Shown here in pieces: positions 8,674 through 16,463 of a stretch of 27,785 bases of DNA. Origin of the DNA: a virus; the IMG/VR virus record IMGVR_UViG_3300006919_014489, positions 1 through 27,785 of that record; one strand, written 5' to 3'. A model generated the notes under the pieces. That model had not been told where the DNA came from. It worked only from the letters and a program-made list of their open reading frames with translations, and ran no database searches. Numbering within the stretch: position 1 is the first letter of the stretch; each line of letters starts with the position of its first letter. The translations under genes and the position numbers were made by a program.

Positions 8674-11214
8674 ATGTTTAATTCAAAAAATCATGTGTAC
8701 ATGAGAAATTTTTCAAAGTTACTATTATTAACATTAGTGACAGGATGGGCTTATGCCCAAGAAGTTGAACAGGAAACTGTTCAAACTCAAGAACTTGAAG
8801 AAGTAGTAGTTTCTTCTAGGGTAATTGATATTGCCAAAGAAAGGGTAACACCCGTAGCAGTTTCTACTATTTCAGCTCAAGACATTAGTTTAAAAGTTGG
8901 AAATCAAGAATTTCCAGAAATTATGAACAGCACACCAGGTGTTTATGCTACCAAACAAGGAGGAGGGTATGGAGATTCTCGTATCTCACTTCGTGGTTTT
9001 GATCAGCGTAATACATCTTTCCTTATCAATGGGCAACCTGTTAATGATATGGAAAATGGGTGGGTGTATTGGAGTAACTGGCAAGGTTTAACAGACGTTG
9101 CTTCAGGTATCCAAATTCAAAGAGGTCTTGGTGCTTCAAGATTAGCTGTACCATCGGTAGGAGGTACAGTTTCTATCTTTACTAAGACTGCTCAAATAGC
9201 TGAAGGCGGTTCATTAACTCAATCTTTAGGTAATGATGGTTACAGAAAAACTTCTGCAATCTACAATACTGGAAAGAATGAGAATGGGTTTGCTGCTTCT
9301 GTTTTATTATCAAGATGGCAAGGTGATGGGTATGTTAACTTTACAGGAGGAGAAGGATGGACTTACTTCTTTGCTTTAGGTTATGATCCAGATGATTCTA
9401 ATCATGCCTTTAACCTATCAGTTTTAGGAGCAGGTCAATGGCACCACCAACGTTCAGTGTGGGTTTCTATTCGTGATTATCAAAACTTTGGTTCTGAAGG
9501 AATTGATAGGAGATGGAATACTAACGGTGGATACTTAAATGGAGAAGAGTACAACATTCGTCGTAATTTCTACAACAAACCACTTGCTACATTTAACTGG
9601 GATTGGGATATTTCTGATAATGTCCAGTTAAATACTTCCCTTTATGCTTCTGCAGGACGCGGAGGAGGAACAGGTCCAAGAGGTAACAATTACAGAAACT
9701 CAGACATCGATTTGTACCCATTCAGACAAGACTTAACTGAGCAGTTTGAAGAAGGTAAAGGAGTTGCTTCAAGAGATTCAAACGGATTCATTAATTTTGA
9801 TAATGTAGTAGCAGTAAACCAAGCGACTACTCAAGGTTATGACGGACCAATTTCTGGATTTGCCGGACAGTTAATAGGTGGAAACAGAAACCCAGGAGGA
9901 AACGTAAACAGAAACGTACTTATCCGTAGAGCATCTATGAACTCTCATGACTGGATTGGCGGTATTTCTTCTTTAGATATTACATCAGGAAGATTTAAAT
10001 ATTCATTAGGTGTAGATTTAAGAAGCTACAAAGGATACCACTATAGAGTTTTAAATGATCTTTTAGGATTAGATGGATATTACTCAGGTGGAAACAGAAA
10101 TAGTGCAGGACAGATTATCAACACTACTGTTGAGGCTAATCCTTTTAAGAACACTGGAATCAGAGGCCCTAAAATTGATTACTACAATATTGGTAATGTA
10201 AAATGGACAGGTTTCAACGGTATGGCTGAGTACAATGGAGATGTATTTACTGCAGTAGTTCAAGCTGGTACCTCTACTCAATCTTACCAAAGAGAAGATT
10301 ACTTTGACCAACCAGCTAATCCTATCTCAAATAAGAAAAATATTGGCGGTGGGTACCTTAAAGGGGGTGTAAACTATAACTTAAGCAAAGTTAGCAATAT
10401 TTTCGCTAATGGAGGTTTAATCTCTCGTCAGCCATTATTTGACGCAGTTTTCCCTAACTATCAAAACGATGTTAATCCTAATCTACAGAATGAGAAAATT
10501 AACTCATTTGAGATTGGGTACGGATATAACGATGGTAGATTAAAGTTAGATGTTAATGCTTATACTACAGTATGGGGTAATAGATTTGTATCTCGTTCAT
10601 TAACTAACCAGCAAGGTGTAGATGGATTTGCACAATTTAGAAATATCGATGTAGTACACAATGGTATTGAATTTGAAGGTCGTTATAGATACTCAAATAA
10701 CACTACTTTCAAAGGTATGCTTTCTATGGGTGACTGGAGATATACTAAAAACTTTGAGTCTGAATTATTTGATGATAATCAACAGCTAATAGGTACTGGA
10801 ACTCTTTATACTAAAGGAGCTAAGGTAGGTGATGCAGCTCAGTTTACTGCTAATTTCCAAGTAGATCATAGATTAGGTAATAAATTTAAAGTAGATGCCA
10901 GCTACAGATTTGTAGATGGTTTATATGCTGACTATTCTATTACAGATTCAGCTTTTACACAAGCTGATAATAAAGGAGCAGTTAAATTACCTTCCTATTC
11001 ATTAGTAGATGCAGGTGCAACTTTTTACATCAGTCCAAGCTTTACTTTAAGAGCTAATATGAATAATGTATTTGATACAACTTATATTGCAGAATCAAAT
11101 TCTAACATTCATGCAGAGGCAGGTTCTACAACTTGGAATGGAATTGATACTAGAAACTCAGTATGGTTCGGATTCGGACGTACTTGGAATGCTTCTTTAA
11201 AATATACATTTTAA
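8674..11214 (+). CDS. TonB-dependent outer-membrane receptor
   Basis: Complete 846-residue outer-membrane receptor of the TonB-dependent family. A signal peptide is visible (basic MRNFSK, hydrophobic LLLLTLVTG, cleavage after AYA-Q); the ATG at 8701 is a likely alternative start with a tidier signal. The mature N-terminus carries a TonB-box-like LEEVVVSSR, then a plug domain at roughly residues 60-175 with PGVYATKQGG, ISLRGFDQRNTSFLINGQPV and RGLGASRLAVPSVGGTVSI. A long beta-barrel of aromatic-rich strands follows, ending in the terminal Phe (SLKYTF) used for outer-membrane insertion. The carboxypeptidase-like N-terminal domain common in Bacteroidetes homologues is missing. The substrate cannot be read from sequence. 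Base composition looks somewhat less AT-rich than neighbours, consistent with gain from a host. It is closed by a strong terminator. Confidence 0.93.
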   Translation: MFNSKNHVYMRNFSKLLLLTLVTGWAYAQEVEQETVQTQELEEVVVSSRVIDIAKERVTPVAVSTISAQDISLKVGNQEFPEIMNSTPGVYATKQGGGYGDSRISLRGFDQRNTSFLINGQPVNDMENGWVYWSNWQGLTDVASGIQIQRGLGASRLAVPSVGGTVSIFTKTAQIAEGGSLTQSLGNDGYRKTSAIYNTGKNENGFAASVLLSRWQGDGYVNFTGGEGWTYFFALGYDPDDSNHAFNLSVLGAGQWHHQRSVWVSIRDYQNFGSEGIDRRWNTNGGYLNGEEYNIRRNFYNKPLATFNWDWDISDNVQLNTSLYASAGRGGGTGPRGNNYRNSDIDLYPFRQDLTEQFEEGKGVASRDSNGFINFDNVVAVNQATTQGYDGPISGFAGQLIGGNRNPGGNVNRNVLIRRASMNSHDWIGGISSLDITSGRFKYSLGVDLRSYKGYHYRVLNDLLGLDGYYSGGNRNSAGQIINTTVEANPFKNTGIRGPKIDYYNIGNVKWTGFNGMAEYNGDVFTAVVQAGTSTQSYQREDYFDQPANPISNKKNIGGGYLKGGVNYNLSKVSNIFANGGLISRQPLFDAVFPNYQNDVNPNLQNEKINSFEIGYGYNDGRLKLDVNAYTTVWGNRFVSRSLTNQQGVDGFAQFRNIDVVHNGIEFEGRYRYSNNTTFKGMLSMGDWRYTKNFESELFDDNQQLIGTGTLYTKGAKVGDAAQFTANFQVDHRLGNKFKVDASYRFVDGLYADYSITDSAFTQADNKGAVKLPSYSLVDAGATFYISPSFTLRANMNNVFDTTYIAESNSNIHAEAGSTTWNGIDTRNSVWFGFGRTWNASLKYTF

Positions 11215-11237
11215 AGTTAAGTAATTTATATTTTATT

Positions 11238-11264
11238 AAAAGGGGACCTAAGGGTCCCCTTTTT
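11238..11264 (+). terminator. Intrinsic terminator after the receptor gene
   Basis: A perfect 11-base-pair inverted repeat (AAAAGGGGACC at 11238-11248 and GGTCCCCTTTT at 11253-11263) encloses a 4-base loop, and the 3' arm runs into five Ts. It lies 23 bases after the receptor stop codon and is the only strong rho-independent terminator I see in the window. Confidence 0.9.
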
Positions 11265-11303
11265 AATATTTATAATTGTATTTAATTTTAAAATCAAAAT
11301 ATT

Positions 11304-11606
11304 ATGTTATCTTTATTAAAAAAATTTTTTAATCTTTTTAAACGTAAACCAAAATCTGACCCAAAACATACCCCAGATTATACTTTAATTAATAAAATGC
11401 CAACCCCAGAGGAAGCTGAAGAAAAGTTAAAAGCAGAACAATTAAAAAAATTGTCTGAAACTTCTTCTGTAAAAAAAACAACTAAATCCAAACCTAAAAC
11501 TTCAAAACCTAAAACGGTAAGAAAAAAGAAAGTTGTAACACCAGTAGAAAAAAAACCAACACCAAGAAAATCTACAAAAACAGTTAAAGATAAAAAAATA
11601 AAATAA
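11304..11606 (+). CDS. Lys/Pro/Thr-rich basic protein
   Basis: Not a recognised family. The 100-residue product begins with a short amphipathic helix, MLSLLKKFFNLFKRK, that could bind a membrane surface. A helical linker (residues about 35-52) follows, then a strongly basic low-complexity tail with repeated SKPKT/KKPT units up to the C-terminus, resembling histone H1-like or other nucleic-acid-binding tails. It is the first gene after the terminator and leads the cluster holding the membrane proteins and the peptidoglycan peptidase (4-base gap to the next gene). DNA or envelope association are both possible; neither is shown. Confidence 0.6.
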   Translation: MLSLLKKFFNLFKRKPKSDPKHTPDYTLINKMPTPEEAEEKLKAEQLKKLSETSSVKKTTKSKPKTSKPKTVRKKKVVTPVEKKPTPRKSTKTVKDKKIK

Positions 11607-11610
11607 CGTT

Positions 11611-11880
11611 ATGGCATTTAAAGACATGTTTAAAGATAAAAATGATGTTAATGAAAAATCAGTTGTTGGGTTTGCTTCATTTATTGTAATGGTAGTATTT
11701 GCTATAGCAGATTTAGTAACAGGTTATATGGGAAAAGATTTAGTAATTAGTGATCTTATTTATAACTCATTTCTTTGGCTTGTATTAGGTTCATTCGGTA
11801 TATCGGAAGTAGGAAAAGTATTTAAAAAACCTAATAATAATTCAGAAGATTCTAATTTAAATCACTGGGATGGTGCCTGA
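11611..11880 (+). CDS. Small two-helix membrane protein, holin candidate
   Basis: This 89-residue protein has two hydrophobic helices, about residues 17-38 (SVVGFASFIVMVVFAIADLV) and 49-68 (LIYNSFLWLVLGSFGISEVG), flanked by charged ends. Size, topology and location immediately upstream of the M15 peptidase gene fit a holin that would permeabilise the inner membrane for endolysin release. I see no family-specific holin motif, so the function is inferred from context. Its 3' end overlaps the next gene by 11 bases. Confidence 0.6.
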   Translation: MAFKDMFKDKNDVNEKSVVGFASFIVMVVFAIADLVTGYMGKDLVISDLIYNSFLWLVLGSFGISEVGKVFKKPNNNSEDSNLNHWDGA

Positions 11881-12097
11881 TGAATTTTCTAAAAAATTAC
11901 CTTCTATAACATTAGGATTTATTATATGGGTTGCTATTATAGCATTTTCATTAGGTGTATTATATACTAAAGTAATAGATACTGATGCAAAAGTAATTGA
12001 TGAAGTAGGGGGATTAAGGTCGGATTGGGAAAGAGATAAAAAAGAACAAGATAGAAGATTAGAAAAATTAGAAGAAATATTATATTTAAATAATTAA
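11870..12097 (+). CDS. Single-span membrane protein with coiled coil, holin/spanin candidate
   Basis: This 75-residue protein has one transmembrane segment (about residues 13-31, ITLGFIIWVAIIAFSLGVLY) and a charged C-terminal helix (residues about 45-71, with repeated Asp/Glu/Lys/Arg and Leu heptads) likely to form a coiled coil. The KK before the membrane span and the longer polar C-terminus favour an N-in/C-out topology like inner-membrane spanins, but a small holin is equally possible. No outer-membrane spanin lipoprotein is obvious beside it. It sits between the two-helix membrane protein and the endolysin gene, 3 bases before the latter. Confidence 0.55.
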   Translation: MVPDEFSKKLPSITLGFIIWVAIIAFSLGVLYTKVIDTDAKVIDEVGGLRSDWERDKKEQDRRLEKLEEILYLNN

Positions 12098-12100
12098 TAA

Positions 12101-12565
12101 ATGAAGTTATCAAAAAATTTATCAATGGCAGAATACACAAAGTCTGTCACCGCTTTGAGAAGGGGAATAGATAATTCTCTTCCTGATCATTTATTTCCTG
12201 CAGCAAAGGCATTAGCTGATAATATATTTCAACCATTAAGAGACCATTTTGGAGTCCCTATTTACATATCCTCAGGATATAGAAGCCCAGGATTAAATAG
12301 GGCTATTGGAGGTTCACAAACTTCACAACATTCAAAGGCTGAGGCTATGGACATAGATATGGATAATAGAAAAGGACCTAACAATGATGATATTTTTTAT
12401 TATATAAAAGATAATTTACCTTTTGACCAGTTAATATGGGAATTTGGTAATAGAAGAAAACCAGATTGGGTACATGTTTCTTACAACCATAATGGAAAAC
12501 AAAGAGGACAAATTCTTATAGCACACAAAGAAACCCGAACTGCATACAAAAATTGGGATAGATAA
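12101..12565 (+). CDS. Peptidase M15 family endolysin
   Basis: Zn-dependent peptidoglycan peptidase, probably the lysis enzyme. The 154-residue protein is a single M15 domain with SGYRSPGLNRAIGG at 58-71, the zinc-binding SQHSKAEAMDID (H77, D84) and the C-terminal DWVHVS with H125, the H-D-H triad of the D-Ala-D-Ala carboxypeptidase/endopeptidase family. There is no signal peptide, consistent with holin-dependent release through the adjacent small membrane proteins. It is one base from the next gene. Cleavage specificity (carboxypeptidase or endopeptidase) cannot be decided here. Confidence 0.88.
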   Translation: MKLSKNLSMAEYTKSVTALRRGIDNSLPDHLFPAAKALADNIFQPLRDHFGVPIYISSGYRSPGLNRAIGGSQTSQHSKAEAMDIDMDNRKGPNNDDIFYYIKDNLPFDQLIWEFGNRRKPDWVHVSYNHNGKQRGQILIAHKETRTAYKNWDR

Positions 12566-12566
12566 A

Positions 12567-12914
12567 ATGTATATTTACAACGCAGAACTTATTAGAGTAG
12601 TAGATGGAGACACTGTCCATGCTATGGTAGATTTAGGTTTTAATACCTGGATAAAAGCAAATATTAGGTTATTTGGTATTGATGCTTATGAAAGTAGAAC
12701 TAGAGACCTAGAAGAAAAAGAAAAAGGCTTAAAAGCTAAAGAAAGATTAAAAGAAATACTATCAGTAAATAATAATAAATTTAAACTAAAATCTCATGGT
12801 TTAGATAAGTATGGTAGAAGTTTAGGAACTTTACTTGTTGAGCCCTTAGGAGATTTAAATCAATTGTTAGTAACTGAAGGTCATGCAGTACCATATGATG
12901 GAGGTAAACGTTAA
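12567..12914 (+). CDS. Staphylococcal-nuclease-like (SNase) protein
   Basis: Ca-dependent nuclease of the thermonuclease fold. The 115-residue protein keeps the active-site pattern of SNase with nearly identical numbering: DGDT at 13-16, R34 and D39 in NIRLFGIDAYES, E42, and R84 in KYGRSLG (R35, D40, E43 and R87 in the Staphylococcus enzyme). It lacks a signal peptide and is trimmed to the core OB-fold. It follows the endolysin gene by one base and overlaps the start of a second nuclease gene, so two different nuclease folds are made from adjacent, coupled genes. Host DNA breakdown or attack on foreign DNA are candidate roles. Confidence 0.83.
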   Translation: MYIYNAELIRVVDGDTVHAMVDLGFNTWIKANIRLFGIDAYESRTRDLEEKEKGLKAKERLKEILSVNNNKFKLKSHGLDKYGRSLGTLLVEPLGDLNQLLVTEGHAVPYDGGKR

Positions 12915-13584
12915 GTCTAAGTTTAATATGGTTATTTGTTTTATTTTACTTTTACTTTTAAGTGGTTGTACTAAAGATGTAATTAAATCAACTCCCCCAG
13001 TACAAACTGTAAGAGAACTAAAAGAAATAGAAACTGACTATAGTAATAGTGTTTCAGTTCAGAACAATGTATTTACAGTTTTATATTCAGAGATTTATCA
13101 ACAACCTATTGAACTTACTTACACATCTACTGATAGACCTAAGAATGTAGATAGAGATGATGGAGGATATAATTGGTTTACAGAAGAAGGAATTATTACT
13201 TCTGATAATGACGATTACTATGATAATCCTTGGGATAGAGGTCATATAGCTCCGGCTGCTACATATTCGGATAGTCAGGAGAATCTACTACAAACCTTCT
13301 CATTTTTAAATTGTGCATTGCAGAAAGATAATTTAAATAGAGGTGAGTGGAGAGAGTTAGAAGAAATGGAAAGAGTATGGGATGATACAGAGAACCTAAT
13401 AATAGATGTTACAATAAAATTTTCAGATTCAGTTTTACCTACAGGAGCTAGAATACCTTTTAGCTTTAGAAAATGTATAACCTTTATAGACCAAGGCAGT
13501 ACTAGATGCTTTGAGTTTCCTAATAAAGATACAAATAAAAATTGGACAGAATACGAAGTCCAAAATGGTAGAAGTAAATATTAA
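12898..13584 (+). CDS. Lipoprotein DNA/RNA non-specific endonuclease (NUC1-like)
   Basis: Predicted exported nuclease anchored by lipid. The N-terminus has basic residues (VKSK), a hydrophobic run FILLLLLSG and a lipobox-type Cys (LSGC), so the mature protein should be tethered outside the cytoplasm. The domain shows the beta-beta-alpha-metal motif of the NUC family: DRGH with the catalytic His in NPWDRGHIAPAATYSDS, and the metal-binding Asn region LNCALQKDNLNRGEWRELE. Possible starts are ATG 12883, 12895, 12898 and 12928; I chose 12898 because it gives a standard signal with a basic n-region. It overlaps the SNase-like gene by 17 bases. Export distinguishes it from the cytoplasmic nucleases phages normally use to degrade host DNA. 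Confidence 0.82.
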   Translation: MEVNVKSKFNMVICFILLLLLSGCTKDVIKSTPPVQTVRELKEIETDYSNSVSVQNNVFTVLYSEIYQQPIELTYTSTDRPKNVDRDDGGYNWFTEEGIITSDNDDYYDNPWDRGHIAPAATYSDSQENLLQTFSFLNCALQKDNLNRGEWRELEEMERVWDDTENLIIDVTIKFSDSVLPTGARIPFSFRKCITFIDQGSTRCFEFPNKDTNKNWTEYEVQNGRSKY

Positions 13585-13607
13585 AGTAATATTTATAATA
13601 GAAATAG

Positions 13608-13638
13608 TTGTCCTTCCTAATTATTTTTCGTATATTAA
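13608..13638 (+). promoter_or_regulatory. Bacteroidetes-type promoter upstream of membrane/EF-hand gene
   Basis: TTG (13608-13610), a 20-base spacer ending in TTTTTCG, and TATATTAA (13631-13638). The ATG lies 24 bases further on. The spacer end and -7-like box match the element at 25666-25696 (TTATTTTTCGTATATT in both). An ATATTTATA 9-mer lies just upstream at 13589-13597. Confidence 0.6.
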
Positions 13639-13662
13639 TACGTAATAAAAAATAACTTTAAC

Positions 13663-14928
13663 ATGCTTAATACAATAAAAAAAGGTTTTTTACCCTTTTT
13701 AATAGGGTTTTCTGCATTATCAGTATCCGCTTCTGCTGCCTTCTATTCAGTATTTGGTTTAAGTAAATTATTTGCAGGTGCAAGTACCGAAGTAATTATT
13801 ATGGCTGGTTCATTGGAAATGGCTAAATTAGTTACCGCTTCTTTACTTTACCAATATTGGGATACTATTAATAAAATCCTTAGAACATATTTAACTATAG
13901 CTACAATATCACTTATGATAATTACCAGTATGGGAATTTATGGGTTTTTATCATCTGCTTACCAAGATACATTTAACCAACTTACTTTAGTTGAAAATGA
14001 AAAGAAATTTATTCAACAAAAAGTAAATTTTTATCAAACTGATTTAGATAGATATGATAAGGAAATTGAACAAATATTGGCAAATATTTCTACTTTATCT
14101 AATGCTAAGGCGACCTCAATCCAAATACGAGACACCACGTCATCTTCAGGTGTTCGAAACACCATTAGCACGACTGAACTTAGATTGGCACAGGCTCGTA
14201 TTGAAACTGAAGAAGAAAATAGAAAAAATGTTAATGAAAAAAGATCTATAGCTGTTGATTCTTTACGTAAATATCAAACACAAATATTAGAACTAGAAAA
14301 TAACACTGAAGTAGCTGGGGAATTAGGGCCCCTAAAGTATATATCGGGATTAACAGGTTATCCAATGGATAAAGTAATTAATATTTTATTATTAGTAATA
14401 ATTTTTGTATTTGATCCCCTAGCAGTATCTTTAGTTATAGCGTCTAATTTTTCTTGGAATCAAGCTTTTCCTAAAGTAAAATACAAAGAAAACCTATATG
14501 GAGAAATTATTGAAGATAAAGATGATGATGATGAGGAAGAAGGAATCTATATTAACCCTGATCCAAATGACTTACCACCTACATCACAAGAAGATAATAC
14601 TCGGATTATACTTGATAATGAAGAACAACCAGTAAAAGTTACTCCTGTAACTACACCATCACCTAAAGAGATATTAAGATTTGAAGAAGAAATTATTGAT
14701 GAAAAAAATGATGACTTTGAAGATGAAGAATTTGATGATTTAGATTTAAATAAAGATGGAATTATAGATGAAGAGGAAATAAAAAAAGCAAAAGAAAGAT
14801 TAGAACTTTTAAAATCCCAATCCCAATCTGACCTTTCAGGGTGGAGAAAAAATAAAATTATACAAGAAATTAGTTCATTAGAGGAAAAGTTATTTCCTAA
14901 TGATGATTCTGAAACTAAAATTTATTAA
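13663..14928 (+). CDS. Multi-span membrane protein with coiled coil and EF-hand
   Basis: Not a named family. The 421-residue protein starts with three likely transmembrane helices (about residues 10-35, 42-63, 75-99), then a long coiled coil (about 105-215) rich in Glu/Lys/Gln. A fourth hydrophobic helix follows (about 238-261, INILLLVIIFVFDPLAVSLV), then a very acidic C-terminal region. That region includes a textbook EF-hand loop DLNKDGIIDEEE at 361-372 (ligand positions D361, N363, D365, D369, E372), followed by a basic helix. The fold suggests an inner-membrane protein with a large loop between membrane segments and a Ca-sensing cytoplasmic or periplasmic tail. It has its own promoter-like element. 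Codon use changes around 14105-14200. Its role is unknown. Confidence 0.7.
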   Translation: MLNTIKKGFLPFLIGFSALSVSASAAFYSVFGLSKLFAGASTEVIIMAGSLEMAKLVTASLLYQYWDTINKILRTYLTIATISLMIITSMGIYGFLSSAYQDTFNQLTLVENEKKFIQQKVNFYQTDLDRYDKEIEQILANISTLSNAKATSIQIRDTTSSSGVRNTISTTELRLAQARIETEEENRKNVNEKRSIAVDSLRKYQTQILELENNTEVAGELGPLKYISGLTGYPMDKVINILLLVIIFVFDPLAVSLVIASNFSWNQAFPKVKYKENLYGEIIEDKDDDDEEEGIYINPDPNDLPPTSQEDNTRIILDNEEQPVKVTPVTTPSPKEILRFEEEIIDEKNDDFEDEEFDDLDLNKDGIIDEEEIKKAKERLELLKSQSQSDLSGWRKNKIIQEISSLEEKLFPNDDSETKIY

Positions 14929-14929
14929 T

Positions 14930-14960
14930 TTGGATACCTGAAAAAAAGGTCGTATATTTA
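14930..14960 (+). promoter_or_regulatory. Bacteroidetes-type promoter for AT-hook gene and modification cassette
   Basis: TTG (14930-14932, in TTTGG), a 20-base spacer ending in GGTCG, and TATATTTA (14953-14960), then GGTCAAATAAAAGTTAT before the ATG at 14978. The arrangement is almost the same as that at 1490-1520 (TATATTTAGGT and GTTAYAY before ATG in both). It is the nearest upstream promoter to the DpdA/QueC genes. Confidence 0.6.
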
Positions 14961-14977
14961 GGTCAAATAAAAGTTAT

Positions 14978-15484
14978 ATGTACAATATTCCTATATCAAG
15001 GGAACAAGTAGAGGAGCAATTAAGCCAATACCAAAAAATAAATTATAATCAATTTAGATGGTGGAGAACTCATCAACCTAAAAGTAAACCATTACACCAT
15101 TATCAACCATTACGTGATCGTATTTTGAATGGTGATTTTGATCCTTCATGTTATAAGCCTCAAGCTTATATGTGTGAATACCAATTGATAGATTTATTAG
15201 AAGAATGTAATAATGATTACCAAAAGTTCCTAGAAAGGGGTTCTGTTATGTTAGCTCGCAGAAAACGTTTATGGGAAGATTTTGAAAAAGATGAAACAGA
15301 AAGACTAGATTCTCTAATCAAACAATTTACCATTTATTTCAGATGTAGTAAGAAACAAGTAATAGAAGAGATAGATAAATGTGGTGGAGAATTGATTGAT
15401 CTTTATTATATTATAGAAGAAAAATATAGTACGTATAGTATACCCCAAACTAAAAGAAGAGGTAGACCAAGAAAAATTGTATAA
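14978..15484 (+). CDS. Hypothetical protein with C-terminal AT-hook
   Basis: No named family recognised. The 168-residue, mostly helical protein is rich in Tyr, Gln and charged residues. It has a helical segment FTIYFRCSKKQVIEEIDKCG and ends in TKRRGRPRKIV, which contains the RGRPRK core of an AT-hook, a minor-groove DNA-binding motif for AT-rich DNA. It lies directly behind a promoter-like element, and its stop is adjacent to the ATG of the DpdA-like gene (no gap), so the two are expected to be made together. A DNA-targeting partner of the base-exchange enzyme is conceivable, but only adjacency supports it. Confidence 0.65.
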   Translation: MYNIPISREQVEEQLSQYQKINYNQFRWWRTHQPKSKPLHHYQPLRDRILNGDFDPSCYKPQAYMCEYQLIDLLEECNNDYQKFLERGSVMLARRKRLWEDFEKDETERLDSLIKQFTIYFRCSKKQVIEEIDKCGGELIDLYYIIEEKYSTYSIPQTKRRGRPRKIV

Positions 15485-16306
15485 ATGAAAATATCACATG
15501 AAGTACCACGCTGTTTATTAGTAGCATCTCCTGAGTTTAATGATTATGATTATTGTTTACCTCATTTATTAGACCAAGATGAGGAATATAAACAGTATTT
15601 TTTAGATGCTAAATCTAAAGGAAGGTATATTATAATGGATAACTCACTTCATGAATTAGGAGAGGCTTATGAACATAAAAGATTAATGCATTGGGTAAAA
15701 GAATTAGAACCTAATGAATTTATTGTTCCTGATGTTTGGATGAAAGCCCACCAAACTGCTTCCCAAGCTAAATATTGGAAACAATTTAACTATCCTAAAA
15801 ACACTAAAATTATAGCAGTAGTTCAAGGTGAAGATAAAAACTCTGCTTATTTATGTGCTAATTTATTATTAACTTTAGGATATGAAAAATTATGCATTTC
15901 ATATGGTGCTACTTGGTACAATAATTTTTTTCCTCATTCTAATTTAGATATGGGAAAAGCATTAGGTAGAGTAAGATTTGTACAAGGATTACTCAATTTA
16001 GATCAGTTTAAAAATATTAAACTTCATTTATTGGGATGTTCAATTCCACAAGAATTTGGGTGGTATGATAATCATCCCCAAATTGAATCAATTGATACTT
16101 CAAATCCTATTATGGCTGCCTTAGATGGCACCAAATACAGTAGTAATGGTGTGAATTACAAACCAAATGCTAATATGAATGATTTTTTTAACATTAAATT
16201 TGAAGATGTTAAATATGAAGATATTATTTATAATACAACTAAATTTAGAGAAATTAATAATTTGAATAAAACTAAACAATATGGCACTAGAAGTAAAACC
16301 GTTTAA
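15485..16306 (+). CDS. dpdA: DpdA-like tRNA-guanine-transglycosylase-fold DNA modification enzyme
   Basis: Predicted transglycosylase that swaps guanine in DNA for a 7-deazaguanine base. The 273-residue protein shows the TGT-fold landmarks: MDNSLHELGE (D52, E57), VPDVW (D83), IAVVQGED (Q114-G115, the substrate-binding VQG), LHLLGCSIP (181-188, matching HLLGVG-P in TGT) and SIDTSNP with D204 at the place of the nucleophilic Asp. It is shorter than bacterial Tgt and lacks its C-terminal zinc-binding Cys/His cluster, as expected of a DNA-acting DpdA-type enzyme. Genes for QueC, QueD, QueE and FolE lie just downstream, supplying preQ0. A tRNA-modifying role is the alternative, but the whole preQ0 pathway beside a lone TGT-like gene in a phage favours DNA. 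Confidence 0.8.
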   Translation: MKISHEVPRCLLVASPEFNDYDYCLPHLLDQDEEYKQYFLDAKSKGRYIIMDNSLHELGEAYEHKRLMHWVKELEPNEFIVPDVWMKAHQTASQAKYWKQFNYPKNTKIIAVVQGEDKNSAYLCANLLLTLGYEKLCISYGATWYNNFFPHSNLDMGKALGRVRFVQGLLNLDQFKNIKLHLLGCSIPQEFGWYDNHPQIESIDTSNPIMAALDGTKYSSNGVNYKPNANMNDFFNIKFEDVKYEDIIYNTTKFREINNLNKTKQYGTRSKTV

Positions 16307-16454
16307 AATCTCAGTTGAACATTGGGATAAGAAAGTTACAGTAGAAATAGATCATTCTGATATTACATGGGATGAATATGTAGATTTATTAAAAGAAGTA
16401 ACAAAGGCTGTTGGATGGGCAGATGATAGTATATCCGAATTGTTTGACAATTAA
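16281..16454 (+). CDS. Small acidic hypothetical protein (57 aa)
   Basis: A 57-residue ORF begins MALEVKPFKISVEHWDKK and ends SISELFDN; its ATG lies inside the last 26 bases of the DpdA-like gene. A beta-rich start (KKVTVEIDHSDI) is followed by an amphipathic helix (WDEYVDLLKEVTKAVGW) and an acidic end. This resembles small proteins I associate with Bacteroidetes phages, but no function is known to me. The coding sense is supported by the overlap arrangement and by the 9-base gap before the next gene. Confidence 0.6.
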   Translation: MALEVKPFKISVEHWDKKVTVEIDHSDITWDEYVDLLKEVTKAVGWADDSISELFDN

Positions 16455-16463
16455 AAATATAAT

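Noticed and set aside
14931-14955. ACCT/AGGT pair after the EF-hand gene as a terminator
   Set aside because: The stem is only 4 base pairs and no T-run follows; the sequence is better explained as part of a promoter spacer.
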